Source of the DNA: Deltaproteobacteria bacterium GWB2_55_19
GTDB lineage: Bacteria; Desulfobacterota; GWC2-55-46
NCBI GenBank assembly: GCA_001797465.1
Contig: MGPQ01000009.1
Location: forward strand, 1-64,000
DNA length: 64,000 nt
Direction of reading: 5' to 3'
A program made the position numbers and the translations under genes. Below are positions 8,466 to 18,019 of the stretch, one piece after another. Positions within the stretch are counted from its first letter, which is position 1, and the number at the start of each line of letters is the position of its first letter. The notes below the pieces were generated by a model, which saw only the letters and a program-made list of their open reading frames with translations, ran no database searches and was not told where the DNA came from.

Positions 8466-8666
8466 TTACAGCGGTTTTACGTTTTCGGCCTTGAGCCCCT
8501 TAGGCCCCTTGGTGACCTCGAAGTCCACCCTCTGGCCTTCTCTCAGGGTCTTGAACCCGTCACCCTGGATGGAAGTGTGGTGGACGAATACGTCTTCGCC
8601 GGAGTCCTGTTCGATAAAACCGAAACCCTTAGACTCGTTGAACCATTTTACTTTTCCTGAAGGCAT
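8466..8666 (-). CDS. cspA: Cold-shock domain protein
   Basis: A 66-residue single cold-shock domain. RNP1 is KGFGFI and RNP2 is VFVHHTSI, the surfaces that bind single-stranded RNA and DNA. It probably melts mRNA structure at low temperature or acts as a general RNA chaperone. AGGAGG precedes the ATG. A strong promoter at 8772-8800 leaves a leader of about 100 bases, the usual design of csp genes whose leader folds with temperature. It has its own terminator, so it is monocistronic. Confidence 0.95.
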   Translation of the reverse strand: MPSGKVKWFNESKGFGFIEQDSGEDVFVHHTSIQGDGFKTLREGQRVDFEVTKGPKGLKAENVKPL

Positions 8667-8771
8667 CTTGCGCGACCTCCTTTCTGGAAGATTTACAAGT
8701 CCCGGGGGTCGCGCGCTTTAAGGTCATGATGCCTTGCGTACAAACCCGTCTGCCAACTTGCTTATTCAGTT

Positions 8772-8800
8772 AGTTTAATAAACAGACCAAATGTTGTCAA
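8772..8800 (-). promoter_or_regulatory. Promoter of the cold-shock gene
   Basis: On the minus strand TTGACA (8795-8800) and TAAACT (8772-8777) are separated by 17 bases in AT-rich DNA. The predicted leader to the csp ATG is about 100 bases. Confidence 0.65.
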
Positions 8801-8820
8801 GATAGTTTTAAAGATTTTAT

Positions 8821-9414
8821 TCAGCCCAACTGCCTGCCGGCGAGCCATGTTTGAAAACGTTTCAGCGCCTTTGCCCTGTGGCTTATCGCATTCTTCTCAT
8901 CCCCTGAAAGCTCGGCTGAGGTCCTCCAAAGGCCCTCTATCTCAAAGACCGGGTCGTACCCGAAGCCGTTCTCGCCGCGCGCTGACGCCGCTATGCGGCC
9001 GCGGAGCTCCCCGTCGAAGACCTCCTCGCCCCGTTCGTCCTTGTACGCGAGCGCGCAGACAAAACGCGCCGTCCTTTTCTCCGGGGCTACATCCGCGAGC
9101 TCCGCGAGGAGCTTCCGGCAGTTATCCTCGTCGGTCGCGGACTCGCCCGCGTACCGCGCCGAATATATGCCAGGAGCGCCGTCCAGGGCGTCCACGACCA
9201 GGCCTGAATCGTCGGCGAGCGAAGGCAACCCCGTCGCCTCGAATACCGAGCGCGCCTTTTTAAGCGCGTTCTCTCTGAAGGTCGTCGCGTCCTCGGGGGG
9301 GAGCGTTATCGCGGGGAAGTCCGATAGTGAGAGCACCACTATCGCCAGGCCCTTAAGCAGCTCTCCAAGCTCGCGCGCCTTGGACCTGTTTTTAGTGGCG
9401 ATAACGAGCTTCAT
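8821..9414 (-). CDS. rdgB: Non-canonical purine NTP pyrophosphatase (ITPase)
   Basis: This 197-residue HAM1/RdgB enzyme hydrolyses dITP, ITP and XTP to monophosphates and so keeps deaminated purines out of DNA. The start [15 protein letters not shown], the middle [20 protein letters not shown] and [11 protein letters not shown] are family signatures. Its ATG overlaps the stop of rph by four bases (ATGA), a translational coupling often found for rph-rdgB. Confidence 0.96.
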   Translation of the reverse strand: MKLVIATKNRSKARELGELLKGLAIVVLSLSDFPAITLPPEDATTFRENALKKARSVFEATGLPSLADDSGLVVDALDGAPGIYSARYAGESATDEDNCRKLLAELADVAPEKRTARFVCALAYKDERGEEVFDGELRGRIAASARGENGFGYDPVFEIEGLWRTSAELSGDEKNAISHRAKALKRFQTWLAGRQLG

Positions 9415-10148
9415 AGCCTGGACTTAAGCGCCTTTTCCTGGTGCGCGATCAGCTCCATTACGCCTTTTTCCGCGAGGGTGATCATCCTTCCCATGTCGTC
9501 CTTCGAGAACGCCTTCTGCTCCGCGGTCCCCTGCACCTCGACGAACTTCCCGGACCCGGTCATGATGACGTTCATGTCGACCTCGGCTGTGGAGTCCTCC
9601 TCGTAATTAAGGTCAAGGCAGGCCGAGCCCTTTACGACCCCCACGCTCACCGCCGCCACGCTCTCGATCAACGGGACTTCTCTTATGAGCCCGGCCTCCT
9701 TCAGGGACAGGAACATGTCATAGACGGCCACAAACGCGCCTGTAATCGACGCGGTCCGGGTGCCGCCGTCGGCCTGTATGACGTCGCAGTCGACGTGCAC
9801 GGTCCTCTCCCCGAATTTCGAGAGGTCGAACCCCGCCCTGAGGCTCCGCCCTATGAGCCGCTGTATCTCGTGCGTCCTTCCGCCGACCTTGCCGGTCGAG
9901 GACTCCCTCTGCACCCTCCTCTTAACGGACCTCGGGAGCATTGCATACTCGGCGGTGAGCCAGCCCTTCCCGGTCCCGGCGAGGAACGGCGGGACCTTGT
10001 CTTCCACCGTCGCCGCACATATGACCTTCGTGTCCCCTGCCTCGAAGAGGACCGAGCCCTCGGCGAACTTCAGGTAATTCCTCGTTATGCTCACCGGCCG
10101 GAGCTCGTCCATAGCCCTTCCGTCAGTTCTTTCTCGTCCGTTTGCCAA
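9411..10148 (-). CDS. rph: Ribonuclease PH
   Basis: A phosphorolytic 3'-to-5' exoribonuclease that trims tRNA 3' ends. The N-terminal pattern [13 protein letters not shown] and the catalytic-core residues [10 protein letters not shown] and [19 protein letters not shown] are clear. I start at the TTG at 10148 (245 residues) because it keeps the conserved RxDGR segment, which the ATG at 10112 would cut. An AAGGA stands about ten bases before that TTG. On this choice the gene overlaps the amidase end by 26 bases. It is second in the amidase-rph-rdgB operon. Confidence 0.92.
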   Translation of the reverse strand: MANGRERTDGRAMDELRPVSITRNYLKFAEGSVLFEAGDTKVICAATVEDKVPPFLAGTGKGWLTAEYAMLPRSVKRRVQRESSTGKVGGRTHEIQRLIGRSLRAGFDLSKFGERTVHVDCDVIQADGGTRTASITGAFVAVYDMFLSLKEAGLIREVPLIESVAAVSVGVVKGSACLDLNYEEDSTAEVDMNVIMTGSGKFVEVQGTAEQKAFSKDDMGRMITLAEKGVMELIAHQEKALKSRL

Positions 10149-10917
10149 TGGATGTAACGTCCTTTCCGGGCGTCTTAGCCCCTGCAAAACCCATTATACC
10201 GTCAGCGATAGCCTCTGCTATGCGCGCCTGCTCTTTCCTGGATGAAAGCAGACGCTCCTCCTCGGGGTTCGATATAAACCCCGCCTCAACGAGTACCGCG
10301 GGCATGGTGGCGCCGACGAGCACCGTGAATGGCGCCTGCTTTACGCCCCTGTTCTCCCTCCCCGAGTGCTCCAACACGCTCAAATGGACGTCCTCGGCGA
10401 GCCGCGAACTCTCGTGGTGGGCCTCCGTGCTGGCGAGATCGAGCAATATGACCTGGATATCGTCCCCGTCCACCCGGTCCTCCGCTGTCTTTACTATCCT
10501 GTTCTCAAAGGCCGCGACCCTCCGGGCGTCGTCGTCGGTGGCGTCAAAGCTGAGAAAAAAAGTCTCGACCCCCGAGGCCTCGCGGTTAAGGGCCGCGTTA
10601 ACGTGTATGGAGACGAAGAGGTCGGCCCCGTTCCTGTTAGCGAAGGCGGTGCGCTCCTCAAGCGGTATGAAGACGTCTCCGGTCCTTGTAAGGAGGACAG
10701 TCGATGAGAGCCTCTCGTTCAATATCTCGGCTACCATTAGCGCGAGCGAGAGGACTACGTTTTTTTCCTCGGCGCCGTTAGGGCCGATCGCCCCTGTATC
10801 CTCGCCGCCGTGGCCGGGGTCGATGACTATGACGCCCGGCCCTCCGGCAAACGCAAGGGACGGCGACGCGAGCGCCGCAAAGAGGACCGTCATTACGATT
10901 AAAAGGAACTTGCTCAT
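10123..10917 (-). CDS. N-acetylmuramoyl-L-alanine amidase (Amidase_3)
   Basis: This 264-residue exported enzyme cuts the bond between muramic acid and the stem peptide. A signal peptide (about residues 1-24, ending AFA) precedes an Amidase_3 domain. The zinc ligands are His35 in [10 protein letters not shown], Glu50 in the AEEKNV segment and the His in VSIHVNA (about 104). It ends with [12 protein letters not shown], as in AmiABC/CwlM-type enzymes. No AMIN domain is present, so septal targeting by that route is unlikely. First gene of the operon with rph and rdgB. Confidence 0.92.
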   Translation of the reverse strand: MSKFLLIVMTVLFAALASPSLAFAGGPGVIVIDPGHGGEDTGAIGPNGAEEKNVVLSLALMVAEILNERLSSTVLLTRTGDVFIPLEERTAFANRNGADLFVSIHVNAALNREASGVETFFLSFDATDDDARRVAAFENRIVKTAEDRVDGDDIQVILLDLASTEAHHESSRLAEDVHLSVLEHSGRENRGVKQAPFTVLVGATMPAVLVEAGFISNPEEERLLSSRKEQARIAEAIADGIMGFAGAKTPGKDVTSIGKRTRKN

Positions 10918-10963
10918 CCTTTTATTGTAAATTCATAGGCAGAGGATGTCAACATGGGCTTTT

Positions 10964-11150
10964 GTCCTTGCCGGACGGGCAAAGTTCATATCGGGACGGC
11001 TTGGATTATTTTTGGCTCTTAATTCCCCGGAGGACATTGGCCCAGCGCCGAGCGGTCCTTGCCGGACGGGCAAATCCATATCAGACGGCTCTGCCTAGGG
11101 ATGCCGGAGTAGCCGTATTTGAAACTGGCCGTACGCCGAGTACCCGAGCG
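10964..11150 (+). repeat. Dispersed repeat family C, copies 2a and 2b in tandem
   Basis: Two diverged units, 10964-11053 and 11055-11150, each open with GTCCTTGCCGGACGGGCAAA and close with a GGCC...GCCGAG motif. They fill the intergenic space between the divergent amidase and antiporter genes. Confidence 0.75.
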
Positions 11151-11152
11151 GT

Positions 11153-11181
11153 TTGACACTTACCCGTTACCCTGCCATAGT
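11153..11181 (+). promoter_or_regulatory. Candidate promoter of the antiporter gene
   Basis: TTGACA at 11153-11158 and CATAGT at 11176-11181 are 17 bases apart and directly follow the family C tandem. The leader would be very short, so the site is only a candidate. Confidence 0.4.
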
Positions 11182-11197
11182 TACAAATGAGGTTAAG

Positions 11198-12202
11198 GTG
11201 GAGCACTGGATCGAGTTCATAGCCCTTGCCGCGCTTATCGTCTTCGGCGGCTCAAGACTGTCGAAGTACGGGGACGTCATAGCGGAAAAGACCGGCGCCG
11301 GGAGGGCGTGGACCGGGCTGATACTGCTCGCCTCCATCACGTCGCTACCCGAGCTCGTGACCGGGGTGAGCGCCGTGACCTTCGCGGGCGTACCGGACAT
11401 AGCGGTCGGGGACGTCATGGGCGCATGCGTCTTCAACCTCATAACGCTCGCGCTCCTCGACCCGATTGACAGGTCGAGCCCGATATTTTCGAAGATAGGG
11501 CGGACCCATGTAATGTCGGCGGGTTTCGGGATACTGATGCTCGGCGTGGTCTCGGCCTCCATCCTGCTTGAGAGCTCGGCCCCCTCGGCTTTTGGCATCG
11601 GGATATATACGCCGATCATAGCCGTAGCGTACATCGTTGGCATAAGGACCATCTACTACTACGAAAAGAAGTTCCTCCGAAAACTCGTCGAGGAGGCGAC
11701 GGAAAAGCTCAAATACACGGAGATACCCCTTAAGCGGGCTATAATCCTCTACGCCGTGAACGGACTTCTGGTCATGGGGGCGGCGATATTCCTCCCGTTC
11801 GTGGCAGGAAGGTTGGCTGAGGAGACGGGGCTCGGGGCAGGCTTCTTCGGGACGTTCTTCGTCGCCATGGTCACGACACTCCCTGAGTTCGTCGTATCGA
11901 TATCGGCCGTAAGGATCGGGGCGTACGACCTCGCGATAGGGAACCTCCTCGGCTCCAATATGTTTAATATTGCCCTTCTTGCCGTAGATGATATACTTTA
12001 CGCCGGTGGGCCGCTCTTTTCGGATATTTCGAGCGCCCACGCTACGACCGGACTCATGGCGATGATCATGACCTCTATCGCTATCCTAAGCGTCACGTAC
12101 AGGCCGGAGAAAAAGTCCGTCATGAGGTTCGGCTGGGACTCGCTCACCATGCTCGCCGTCGGCGCGCTCAACATGTACCTCATGTACCTTAAAAGCGGTT
12201 GA
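11198..12202 (+). CDS. Ca2+/cation antiporter family membrane protein
   Basis: A 334-residue protein with about ten membrane helices and the two inverted alpha-repeats that mark the CaCA superfamily (YrbG-like). The first repeat reads SITSLPELVTG and GDVMGACVFN; the second reads VTTLPEFVVS and GNLLGSNMFN. The acidic residues in PE and the GS/GA-N-F motifs form the ion sites. It likely exchanges Na+ or H+ for Ca2+. I start at the GTG at 11198 because GAGG stands five bases before it; the open frame begins 15 codons earlier at a TTG inside the promoter. The phosphatase gene follows after 25 bases. Confidence 0.88.
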   Translation: MEHWIEFIALAALIVFGGSRLSKYGDVIAEKTGAGRAWTGLILLASITSLPELVTGVSAVTFAGVPDIAVGDVMGACVFNLITLALLDPIDRSSPIFSKIGRTHVMSAGFGILMLGVVSASILLESSAPSAFGIGIYTPIIAVAYIVGIRTIYYYEKKFLRKLVEEATEKLKYTEIPLKRAIILYAVNGLLVMGAAIFLPFVAGRLAEETGLGAGFFGTFFVAMVTTLPEFVVSISAVRIGAYDLAIGNLLGSNMFNIALLAVDDILYAGGPLFSDISSAHATTGLMAMIMTSIAILSVTYRPEKKSVMRFGWDSLTMLAVGALNMYLMYLKSG

Positions 12203-12227
12203 TAATCCTTTAGGAGAGATTATTTTA

Positions 12228-13046
12228 ATGAAGCCCGTAATATTTACCGACCTTGACGGAACGCTCCTAAGCAAGACGGATTATTCATTCAAGGCGGCGG
12301 AGACGGCGCTTGAGCGGGTGAAAAAGGCAGGGATACCGCTCATATTCGCGTCGAGCAGGACGAAGGCCGAGGTCATAGAGCTCAGGGCGCAGTTCAACAA
12401 CACACACCCCTTCATAGTGGAGAACGGAGGCGGGATATTGATACCCGAGGGTTATTTCCCTTTCGAGGTCGAGGGGGATAAGATACCCGGGTACACATTC
12501 ATAAAGCTCGGCAAGCCTTATGAAGAGGTGAGAAAAGGGTTCGAAGCGGCGCGCGAAGGCGTTCCGGCCATCATAAAGGGCTTCGGCGATTTAACGCATA
12601 AGGAGCTCGCGATAATAACCGGCCTTTCGACAGACGACTGCCTCCGCGCCAAGGAGAGGGACTTCGACGAGCCGGTCTTCTTTAGGGGGACCGTCGAGAC
12701 CGAAAGGGAGTTTTTCATCCGCGTCGAGGAGAACGGCCTCAAATGGACCCGCGGCAGGTACTTCCACGTACTCGGGGCGCACAACAAGGGAGACGGGGCG
12801 AGGATACTCAAGGACTGCTACAAGAGGCTCTACGGCGGCATCGTCACTATATGCCTCGGCGACGGGTTCAACGACCTCTGGCTCCTGCGCGAAGCCGACT
12901 ACCCGGTCCTCATAATGAAGGACGACGGCAAGTTCGAGCAAATCTACCTCGACGCGCTCATCAAGACGGACGCCCCTGGCCCCGAAGGCTGGAACAAGGC
13001 CCTGACAGCGATACTCGATTCACTCGAGGCGTCCAAAAAGGGATAA
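12228..13046 (+). CDS. Mannosyl-3-phosphoglycerate phosphatase-type HAD hydrolase
   Basis: This 272-residue HAD hydrolase has motif I DLDGTLLSK (Asp8 and Asp10), motif II in ASSRT and motif IV GDGFNDL. The cap region and length match the MpgP/YedP group, which releases mannosylglycerate, a compatible solute, from its 3-phosphate. No mannosyl-3-phosphoglycerate synthase gene is in the window, so the substrate is inferred from family only; a phosphoglycerate-ester phosphatase of other specificity is the main alternative. AGGAGA precedes the ATG. Probably co-transcribed with the antiporter. Confidence 0.8.
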   Translation: MKPVIFTDLDGTLLSKTDYSFKAAETALERVKKAGIPLIFASSRTKAEVIELRAQFNNTHPFIVENGGGILIPEGYFPFEVEGDKIPGYTFIKLGKPYEEVRKGFEAAREGVPAIIKGFGDLTHKELAIITGLSTDDCLRAKERDFDEPVFFRGTVETEREFFIRVEENGLKWTRGRYFHVLGAHNKGDGARILKDCYKRLYGGIVTICLGDGFNDLWLLREADYPVLIMKDDGKFEQIYLDALIKTDAPGPEGWNKALTAILDSLEASKKG

Positions 13047-13149
13047 GAGCGCTAAGAGCCCCGCACGCATCTTCTCCACGCCATTTTCCCGGCGTCCATT
13101 TTAGTCCCACCCCTCGCCGACCGAAAGGCCGGCAACGACGCCCATCCCT

Positions 13150-14934
13150 TCACGTCTCATTCAAGATGTCTTCAAGGACGCAGAGAAGATTGCCGTGTGA
13201 AAGCGGTTCGCTTTTAAGCCCCTCCGCTGACCTTACTATATCCTCAGAGAGCCTGCGGGTTTCTGCGTCCCCGGTTGCGACAGAGTACCTTAAAAAAAGT
13301 TCTGCAACAGCCGAGTTGCCGGAAGGGACGTCGTTGTCAAAGAGGTCGCGCTCCCTTATGATGAGCCTCTCCTGGTCGATACCGGTATCAAAGAAGAGGC
13401 CCGTGTCTTTGTCGTAGAATAGCTCTTTTATGGATGAGACGAGCCCCCCGGCCTTTTGAAGCCATTCCCTCTCACCCGTCGCCTCAAAGATTGATAGCAG
13501 ACCGAGCGCGAAAAGCGCGTAGTCCTCGAGGTTCGCCCTTGCGCGGGCGCCGCCCTTGAGGTAGTACCTGAGCAACCTCCCGTTATCGTCCCTCGACGAA
13601 GCCATGATAAACTCGGCCGACCTCTTCGCCTCCTCAACGTACGACGGCTCGCCGAATATCCTGGAGGCGTCCGCGAGCGCGCTTATCGCGAGCCCGTTCC
13701 ACGCGGTTATTATCTTCCTGTCCGTATCAGGCCTCGTCCTTGATCCGCGCGCCTGCCTGAGCCTTTTTTTTAGGTCCTTTACAGGCCCCGGCAACCCGTC
13801 CGCGGCCTTCGCCGAGCGAATCATCCGGAGGAGCCCCTTGCCGGAGAGATGCGCGTCCTCGACCAGATAAAAAAACTTCATGAACTCCTCGTAGTTCTCG
13901 TTCAGGAGCGACTTTATCTCGTCCGCGGTCCAGAGATAGCAGGCCCCCTCCTCGCCGTTTACGTCCGCGTCCTCGGCTGAATAGAACCCTCCGCCCTCGT
14001 CCCTCATCTCCCTGAGCATGTACTCTATCGTCTCTATCGCCACGTCCCTGAATAATCCAAGGCCGGTCGTCTCATGCGCGGAGGCGTAGAGGCCGGATAA
14101 AAGCGCGTTGTCGTAGAGCATCTTCTCGAAGTGCGGGACGTCCCACCTCTCATCCACCGAATATCTGTGGAAGCCTCCTCCGACGTGGTCGTAGATGCCG
14201 CCCTCGGCCATTGACGCGAGCGATTCCCTCACTATGAGGAGCGCCTCCCCGTCCCCGGTCCTTTTGTGGAACTTAAGGAGGAACCTCAGAAACATCGAGT
14301 GCGGGAACTTCGTACCCATGCCGAACCCGCCGTTCACCCTGTCGAAGAAGAGCCTGCCAGCCTCAAAGGCCCCGTCCGCCACATCCTCGTTGATCTCTAT
14401 TGAAGAGGCCTTGACGCTGTTTTCAAGCGCCCCCTCTATCTCTTTGGTGATCGACTCTATCTTCTTTTTGTCCTTTCTGTACGCCAGCGACACGGCATGC
14501 AACACCTTCTTGAACGACGGGAGCCCGTACATGTCGTCCGGCGGAAAATACGAGCCGCCGAAGAACGGCGAACCCTCCGGCGTTACGAAAACGGTAAGCG
14601 GCCAACCCGCCTGTCCGCCCATCGCCTGGACCGCCTTCATATACAGGCTGTCGAGCTCGGGCCTCTCCTCCCTGTCTATCTTGATGCTGATGAAGTTCTC
14701 GTTCATTATCTTGGCGGTCTCGGCGTCCTCGAACGACTCCCTCTCCATGACATGGCACCAGTGGCAAGTGGAGTACCCGATGCTCAAAATCACCGGCTTC
14801 TCCTCCTTTCGGGCCCTCTCTAAGGCCTCAATCGACCACGGGTGCCAGTCCACCGGGTTGGAGGCGTGTTGCCTGAGGTACGGGCTTTTTTCATGGACGA
14901 GCCTGTTGGTGAAGCCCTCTGTCTCCTTTGCCAC
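13150..14934 (-). CDS. Thioredoxin-fold DUF255 protein (YyaL/SPATA20 family)
   Basis: This 594-residue protein starts with a DUF255 thioredoxin-like domain containing STCHWCHVM, with Cys57 and Cys60 as the redox pair. The remainder is the (alpha/alpha)6-barrel-like region of the YyaL family, with [23 protein letters not shown] and ITAWNGLAI. Biochemical function is not established. The start is a GTG at 14934 with AAGGAG five bases before it. Members are often 600-700 residues, so this one is slightly short. The gene stands alone, convergent with the HAD gene. Confidence 0.9.
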   Translation of the reverse strand: MAKETEGFTNRLVHEKSPYLRQHASNPVDWHPWSIEALERARKEEKPVILSIGYSTCHWCHVMERESFEDAETAKIMNENFISIKIDREERPELDSLYMKAVQAMGGQAGWPLTVFVTPEGSPFFGGSYFPPDDMYGLPSFKKVLHAVSLAYRKDKKKIESITKEIEGALENSVKASSIEINEDVADGAFEAGRLFFDRVNGGFGMGTKFPHSMFLRFLLKFHKRTGDGEALLIVRESLASMAEGGIYDHVGGGFHRYSVDERWDVPHFEKMLYDNALLSGLYASAHETTGLGLFRDVAIETIEYMLREMRDEGGGFYSAEDADVNGEEGACYLWTADEIKSLLNENYEEFMKFFYLVEDAHLSGKGLLRMIRSAKAADGLPGPVKDLKKRLRQARGSRTRPDTDRKIITAWNGLAISALADASRIFGEPSYVEEAKRSAEFIMASSRDDNGRLLRYYLKGGARARANLEDYALFALGLLSIFEATGEREWLQKAGGLVSSIKELFYDKDTGLFFDTGIDQERLIIRERDLFDNDVPSGNSAVAELFLRYSVATGDAETRRLSEDIVRSAEGLKSEPLSHGNLLCVLEDILNET

Positions 14935-15031
14935 GGCAACTCCTTTCCTGCTTGAGCGTCTGCTTCTTCCTTAATCTTACCCCAAAAAGAACCTGGCGCA
15001 AGGAAACTAAGGGGTTTTCTTTTGACAGGTT

Positions 15032-15059
15032 TTGACATGCGGGGAATCGGGTATATAAT
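15032..15059 (+). promoter_or_regulatory. Promoter of the DJ-1/PfpI gene
   Basis: TTGACA at 15032-15037 and TATAAT at 15054-15059 are 16 bases apart. A second TTGACA stands at 15022. The leader to the GTG start is about 25 bases. This is the closest match to the sigma70 consensus in the window. Confidence 0.75.
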
Positions 15060-15090
15060 TATTCTGTTTTTCATTATCGAGGAGGTCTGC

Positions 15091-15645
15091 GTGAAAAAAG
15101 TGCTTGTAATCCTCGCGCCTGGGTTCGAGGAGATCGAGGCGCTCTCGCCCGTAGATATACTCAGGAGGGCCGGGGCCCATGTGGTGACGGCCGGGACTGT
15201 CGACGGCTTGATAGAAGGGCGGAACAGGATAAGAGTCGCGCCGGATGAGGACCTCGATGCCGCCCTCAAGGATGGAGAGTTCTTCGACATGCTGGTCTTG
15301 CCCGGAGGGGCCGTAGGGACGGAGAACTTGAAGAGCGACCCGAGGGTCAAGAGGCTCATAGAGATCGTCAACGCCAAGGGCGCGTTTGTGACCGCCATAT
15401 GCGCGGCGCCCACGGTCTTATCAAACGCCGGTCTCCTCGACAACAAGCGGGCGACTAGCCACCCATCTGTCAGAAAAGAGCTCAAGGGCGCGGTTATAAC
15501 GGATGAGCGCGTAGTCATCGACGGCAACATCATCACGAGCCAGGGGCCGGGGACAGCAATTGAGTTCGCCTTCAAGCTGGTTGAGGCGCTATTCGGTCAA
15601 GAGAAGGCGGACGAGGTAAACAGGACGGTGCTGGCGAGGTTGTAA
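15091..15645 (+). CDS. DJ-1/PfpI family protein
   Basis: A 184-residue single-domain protein. The conserved nucleophile elbow is TAICAAPTVL with Cys104, and the glutamate partner lies in GFEEIEA at residues 11-17. Close to the YajL/ThiJ/PARK7 group, whose members are proposed to handle oxidative stress or repair glyoxal damage. I start at the GTG at 15091, which GAGGAGG precedes; the frame opens 23 codons earlier but that part overlaps the promoter. Monocistronic. Confidence 0.9.
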   Translation: MKKVLVILAPGFEEIEALSPVDILRRAGAHVVTAGTVDGLIEGRNRIRVAPDEDLDAALKDGEFFDMLVLPGGAVGTENLKSDPRVKRLIEIVNAKGAFVTAICAAPTVLSNAGLLDNKRATSHPSVRKELKGAVITDERVVIDGNIITSQGPGTAIEFAFKLVEALFGQEKADEVNRTVLARL

Positions 15646-15723
15646 ACAGCGGTTGCGAACCGACCCATAGCAGGCACCGCACACTGGATTGTTCAATTCC
15701 AAGTCGTGAAAAAGAATTTTTTA

Positions 15724-15970
15724 CGCCCTGCCGGTTTTTTTTCGGCATAGGGCTTCGCTCCCTCCGTCCTCCCCCTCCCCCTCCCGCTATGCGCGGGGCC
15801 AGAATTCTTCGGAAGCTATTGAGGTTAGGGTAAACGAATCGTCTCGATACGAACTTTGCCCGTCCGGCGAGGACCATTCGCTCGCGCTACGGCGCTGTCG
15901 CGCCTTTTTACTTCCCCGGCTCGCTCATTTAGCTTCCTCCCTTAAGGTCGCTTCACCCCATGCCTGGGTT
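15724..15970 (+). repeat. Dispersed repeat family A, copy 3, with a nested family C unit
   Basis: It opens with GCCCTGCCGG and a run of T and ends at CCCCATGCC (about 15957-15964). At 15795-15884 it carries the same inverted family C unit as copy 2. The shared tail GGCGCAGGGCGGAG runs to the stop codon of the CDF gene at 16033. Region 15646-16032 holds no gene. Confidence 0.75.
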
Positions 15971-16032
15971 TTCTGAAAAACAAAAAAAATTTTTCATTCA
16001 GTCTTCACCAATACAGAGGCGCAGGGCGGAGC

Positions 16033-16884
16033 TCATACCGGGTCTATATGGACAAACGCCTTTTCAATCGACGCGATGGACTCTATCCCGCGCTCGACCT
16101 CCTCGCCTATGGCGTGGGACTCAAGCGTCGTCAAGTCCTTGTCGACCTCTACATGTATCTCGACGTGTATGAAGTTCCCGACGTAATGGGCGCGGACCGT
16201 CTTTATGGCCCTGACGCCCTTTTCAGAGAGCGCCGCCCTCTTTATCTCGTCCATGAGCGCGGGCTCCGGCGCCTGCCCCATAAGGTACGCGATATTATCC
16301 ATCCCTATCTTGTAGCCGGTCCTTATTATCCAGAGGCTTATAACAAAGGCCGCTACCGGGTCGAGGAACGGATACCCCAGCTTCGCCCCGGCGATACCGA
16401 CAAGCGCGGCGAACGCCACGTATACGTCCATAAGGGAGTCGGTCGAGGTCGCAAGGAGCGCAGGCGAGTTGAAGAGCCTGCCCACCCTTTTGAAGTGCCA
16501 GGACATAAGCCCCTTGGCGACCATCGTGACAACCGGTATCACAAGGGTAAACAGGCTTATCTCGGCCTTCGAGCCCGCTATTACCCTCTCCACGGCCTCC
16601 CTTATCACCTCGAACCCGAGTATGCCGGCGAGGACCGCTATTATGAGCCCGGCTATCGGCTCTGCCCTGCTGTGGCCGAACGGGTGCCCCTCGTCCGCCT
16701 GCTTATTCGAGATTTTAACGCAGATGAAGGTCGCGACAGACGCCGCGATGTCGTTTAACGAATTGAGCGCGTCGGATATAAGGGCGATGGAGCCGGAGAG
16801 GAGGCCCCCAACGAGTTTGAGCGCGAAGAGAAACGCGTTGCCGAGGATATTTATGAGGGTAGCCCTGAAGGCTATCGGGTTCAT
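16033..16884 (-). CDS. Cation diffusion facilitator, probable Mn2+ exporter
   Basis: This 283-residue CDF protein has about six membrane helices and a C-terminal cytoplasmic domain with HVEIHVEVD and a final HID. The transport site is Asn41-x3-Asp45 in helix 2 and Asp149-x3-Asp153 in helix 5. Zinc transporters of the YiiP type have Asp/Asp and His/Asp there; the N/D plus D/D set is what I know from the Mn2+ clade (MntE-like). HPFGHSRAEP follows helix 2. Metal choice is therefore inferred as Mn2+, possibly Fe2+. The stop codon abuts the tail of a family A repeat. Confidence 0.88.
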   Translation of the reverse strand: MNPIAFRATLINILGNAFLFALKLVGGLLSGSIALISDALNSLNDIAASVATFICVKISNKQADEGHPFGHSRAEPIAGLIIAVLAGILGFEVIREAVERVIAGSKAEISLFTLVIPVVTMVAKGLMSWHFKRVGRLFNSPALLATSTDSLMDVYVAFAALVGIAGAKLGYPFLDPVAAFVISLWIIRTGYKIGMDNIAYLMGQAPEPALMDEIKRAALSEKGVRAIKTVRAHYVGNFIHVEIHVEVDKDLTTLESHAIGEEVERGIESIASIEKAFVHIDPV

Positions 16885-16973
16885 CGCTTTATCGCCCTAT
16901 TTCAAAAGGCCGCGGTCTGGAAGTCTTCGCGGCAAAGGATTAGCAGGGCCTATATTAACCCGAAACCCCTCTG

Positions 16974-17894
16974 CTATTCAACAGGCCTGGGGGCCGCTGG
17001 CGGGTGCGGCGCGAGTACCCTTAAACACCGCCCCATCACCCTTATCTCAACCGCCCCATTCCATAAGAACGGCTCTCCGTCGAGCTCGACCGTCCACTCG
17101 TCCATGCCTGAGAGGCGTATCTCCCTTGCGCGTATGCGCCTTAGGTCGGGGGACCTGTTGATCGTCCCCGAGACGAGCCTTCCCGCAAGCCCAAGCGACC
17201 TCGCGAAATTCACGCGGGGCGCTATACATAAGTCGAGCAACCCGTCGTCGAGCGAGGCCTCCGGCGCTATAAGCGTCCCTCTACCGTACCTGTCGGAGTT
17301 CGCCGCGGTAAGTATCAAGGGCCTCGTCTCGAACGACTCTCCATCCGCAGAGACCCTGACCAACTGAGGCTTGTATCGGAGATATTCGATGAGCGCGAGC
17401 GGCGCGTACGGGAATACCCCCCGCAGTCTCCTGGATATGAACCCCTTGTCATAGGACAAGCTCAGGCGGGCTTCGAGCGCGAAGGCGGCCGTAGAGAAAA
17501 AATACCTCCCGCAGGCTTGCCCCGCGTCTATCTCCCTAACGCGCCCGTCTTTAAGCAGACCAACGGTCTTCCTGACGTTCTCCGGTATGTGTAGCGCACC
17601 GGCGAGCCCGTTGCCGGAGCCGGTCGGTATTATCCCCAACGCAGTCCCGGTGCCGACGAGAGCGGACGCGGCCTCGTTCACGGTCCCGTCCCCGCCGGAG
17701 GCGAAGACAAAGTCGAATTTGAGCCTTACCGCATCCCGCGCAAGTTCAGCGATTGCCCCCTTCTTCGGAGAAACCTTTATGTCGAAGAGCCCATCGTGTC
17801 CGAGGAATACCTCCCTTGCCGCCGCGGTTATCCTTTCGGCAAGGCGTCCCCTCTTTGGCCCGGCTGAGGGATTGATTATGAACCGTACCTTCAT
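16974..17894 (-). CDS. Diacylglycerol/lipid kinase family protein (YegS-like)
   Basis: This 306-residue protein of the DAGK catalytic superfamily phosphorylates a lipid, probably diacylglycerol or a related alcohol, using ATP. It starts MKVRFIINPSAGPKRG, the usual N-terminus. It contains ASGGDGTVNEA (nucleotide loop, residues about 67-77) and IPTGSGNGLA. The C-terminal half carries the LDDGLLDL segment. The start at 17894 follows the family pattern, but the bases before it have no good ribosome site, so the start is uncertain. Divergent from the PEBP gene. Confidence 0.88.
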   Translation of the reverse strand: MKVRFIINPSAGPKRGRLAERITAAAREVFLGHDGLFDIKVSPKKGAIAELARDAVRLKFDFVFASGGDGTVNEAASALVGTGTALGIIPTGSGNGLAGALHIPENVRKTVGLLKDGRVREIDAGQACGRYFFSTAAFALEARLSLSYDKGFISRRLRGVFPYAPLALIEYLRYKPQLVRVSADGESFETRPLILTAANSDRYGRGTLIAPEASLDDGLLDLCIAPRVNFARSLGLAGRLVSGTINRSPDLRRIRAREIRLSGMDEWTVELDGEPFLWNGAVEIRVMGRCLRVLAPHPPAAPRPVE

Positions 17895-18019
17895 GGCAGG
17901 AGGATATCCCGTTTGTACGGTGTTTTTCAAGCCTTCGCGTAGACCCTTGCGCCGGCCCCTCACCCCTTGCGTAAATTTGGATTCAAGATAGAATTGAAAA
18001 AACCATTAAAGAGAACGGC

